Assembly: GCF_026151205.1 (NCBI RefSeq)
Contig: NC_087083.1
Span: forward strand, 11,034,944-11,098,943
Length of the DNA stretch: 64,000 bases
Direction of reading: 5' to 3'
From: Bolinopsis microptera
Lineage: Eukaryota > Ctenophora > Tentaculata > Lobata > Bolinopsidae
Shown: in pieces, positions 63,792-64,000 of the stretch
How the letters are laid out: each line of letters starts with the position of its first letter
Numbering within the stretch: the first letter of the stretch is position 1
Translations under genes and position numbers: made by a program
The notes under the pieces: generated by a model
Databases searched by the model: none
Told to the model about the DNA's origin: nothing
The model's input: the letters and a program-made list of their open reading frames with translations, nothing else

Positions 63792-64000
63792 ATGGGTAAC
63801 GCCAGCGGCGGAGAGACGACAACATCGCCCTCCGTAATGTTTACCTCAGCTACAGGACGATCCCTGTTTGCTACACTCCTCATCAGCTTCGCCACCTTTA
63901 ACATACGTGGCCTCGGTTCTTGTGATGATCCAGACGACATCCACAGCAAACGGGAGCAACTGGGTACCGATTGTCTACGGTACGGCATAGATATCTGCGC
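63792..64000 (+). CDS. LINE endonuclease, N-terminal end, runs off the window
   Basis: ATG at 63,792, open to the edge. Reads MGNASGGETTTSPSVMF, then ISFATFNIRGLGSCDDPDDI, SKREQLGTDCLRYGIDICA. The sequence F-N-I-R-x-L followed about 25 residues later by Y-x-I-D-I-C-A is the start of an APE-type endonuclease in RTE/CFDP2-like LINEs. The second catalytic block (LQET) should follow outside. It starts 50 bp after repeat R1 copy 3. Whether the element is intact cannot be seen. Confidence 0.75.
   Translation, partial: MGNASGGETTTSPSVMFTSATGRSLFATLLISFATFNIRGLGSCDDPDDIHSKREQLGTDCLRYGIDIC

Overview
The window is animal nuclear DNA from a repeat-rich, AT-rich genome. It has split genes with consensus splice sites, several clades of LINE, DNA transposons of the hAT, mariner/pogo, MULE and Crypton types, a Penelope-like fragment, tRNA-derived SINE heads and satellite DNA. 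There are no operons and nothing prokaryotic. The repertoire fits an invertebrate (cnidarian-, placozoan- or other marine-type); the sequence alone does not fix the species.

Layout, left to right. 0-9.7 kb holds LINE remnants (a coiled-coil/RRM-like ORF1 and an RT tail), dispersed repeats, and two arrays of CACGTG motifs at an exact 21-bp period. 9.7-14.8 kb is a segmental duplication (order A-B-A-B) carrying a foldback element built on a 10-bp minisatellite. 16-21.5 kb holds a degraded RNase-H-type LINE and then a LINE with both ORFs open: a 246-aa ORF1 overlapping a 1211-aa endonuclease/RT ORF2 by 8 nt. 21.6-25.9 kb holds TIRs, a three-arm GC palindrome, a broken FLYWCH/MULE transposase, a Crypton-type recombinase fragment and a 785-bp foldback element. 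26-34 kb is more repeats, a mutated relative of the intact LINE, a mariner-like MITE, a 64-bp spacerless palindrome and one unrecognised open frame.

The one clear host gene is on the minus strand from about 62.6 down to 36.6 kb: a class A (rhodopsin-like) GPCR in six recognisable exons. Together they cover TM1 to TM7 and about 345 residues. Its third intron is 19.6 kb. Almost all of that is a 5'-truncated LINE plus a 16.2-kb block bounded by near-identical 38-bp inverted repeats with TA flanks. The block contains a pogo-like transposase remnant, a 1.8-kb long-TIR element, a 326-bp satellite in direct and inverted array, a mariner-like MITE, a MULE-LINE-MULE patchwork, SINE heads and a Penelope-like fragment. 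The second coding exon is interrupted by an 875-bp hAT element with a perfect 8-bp target duplication. Its TIR contains a plausible 5' splice site that would allow in-frame removal. The right edge enters the endonuclease domain of another LINE.

The genes do not form a pathway. The story is one receptor gene expanded and interrupted by nested mobile DNA, set among repeats with unusual palindromic and helically phased architectures. All coordinates of repeats were read by eye; identities are approximate unless stated as perfect.
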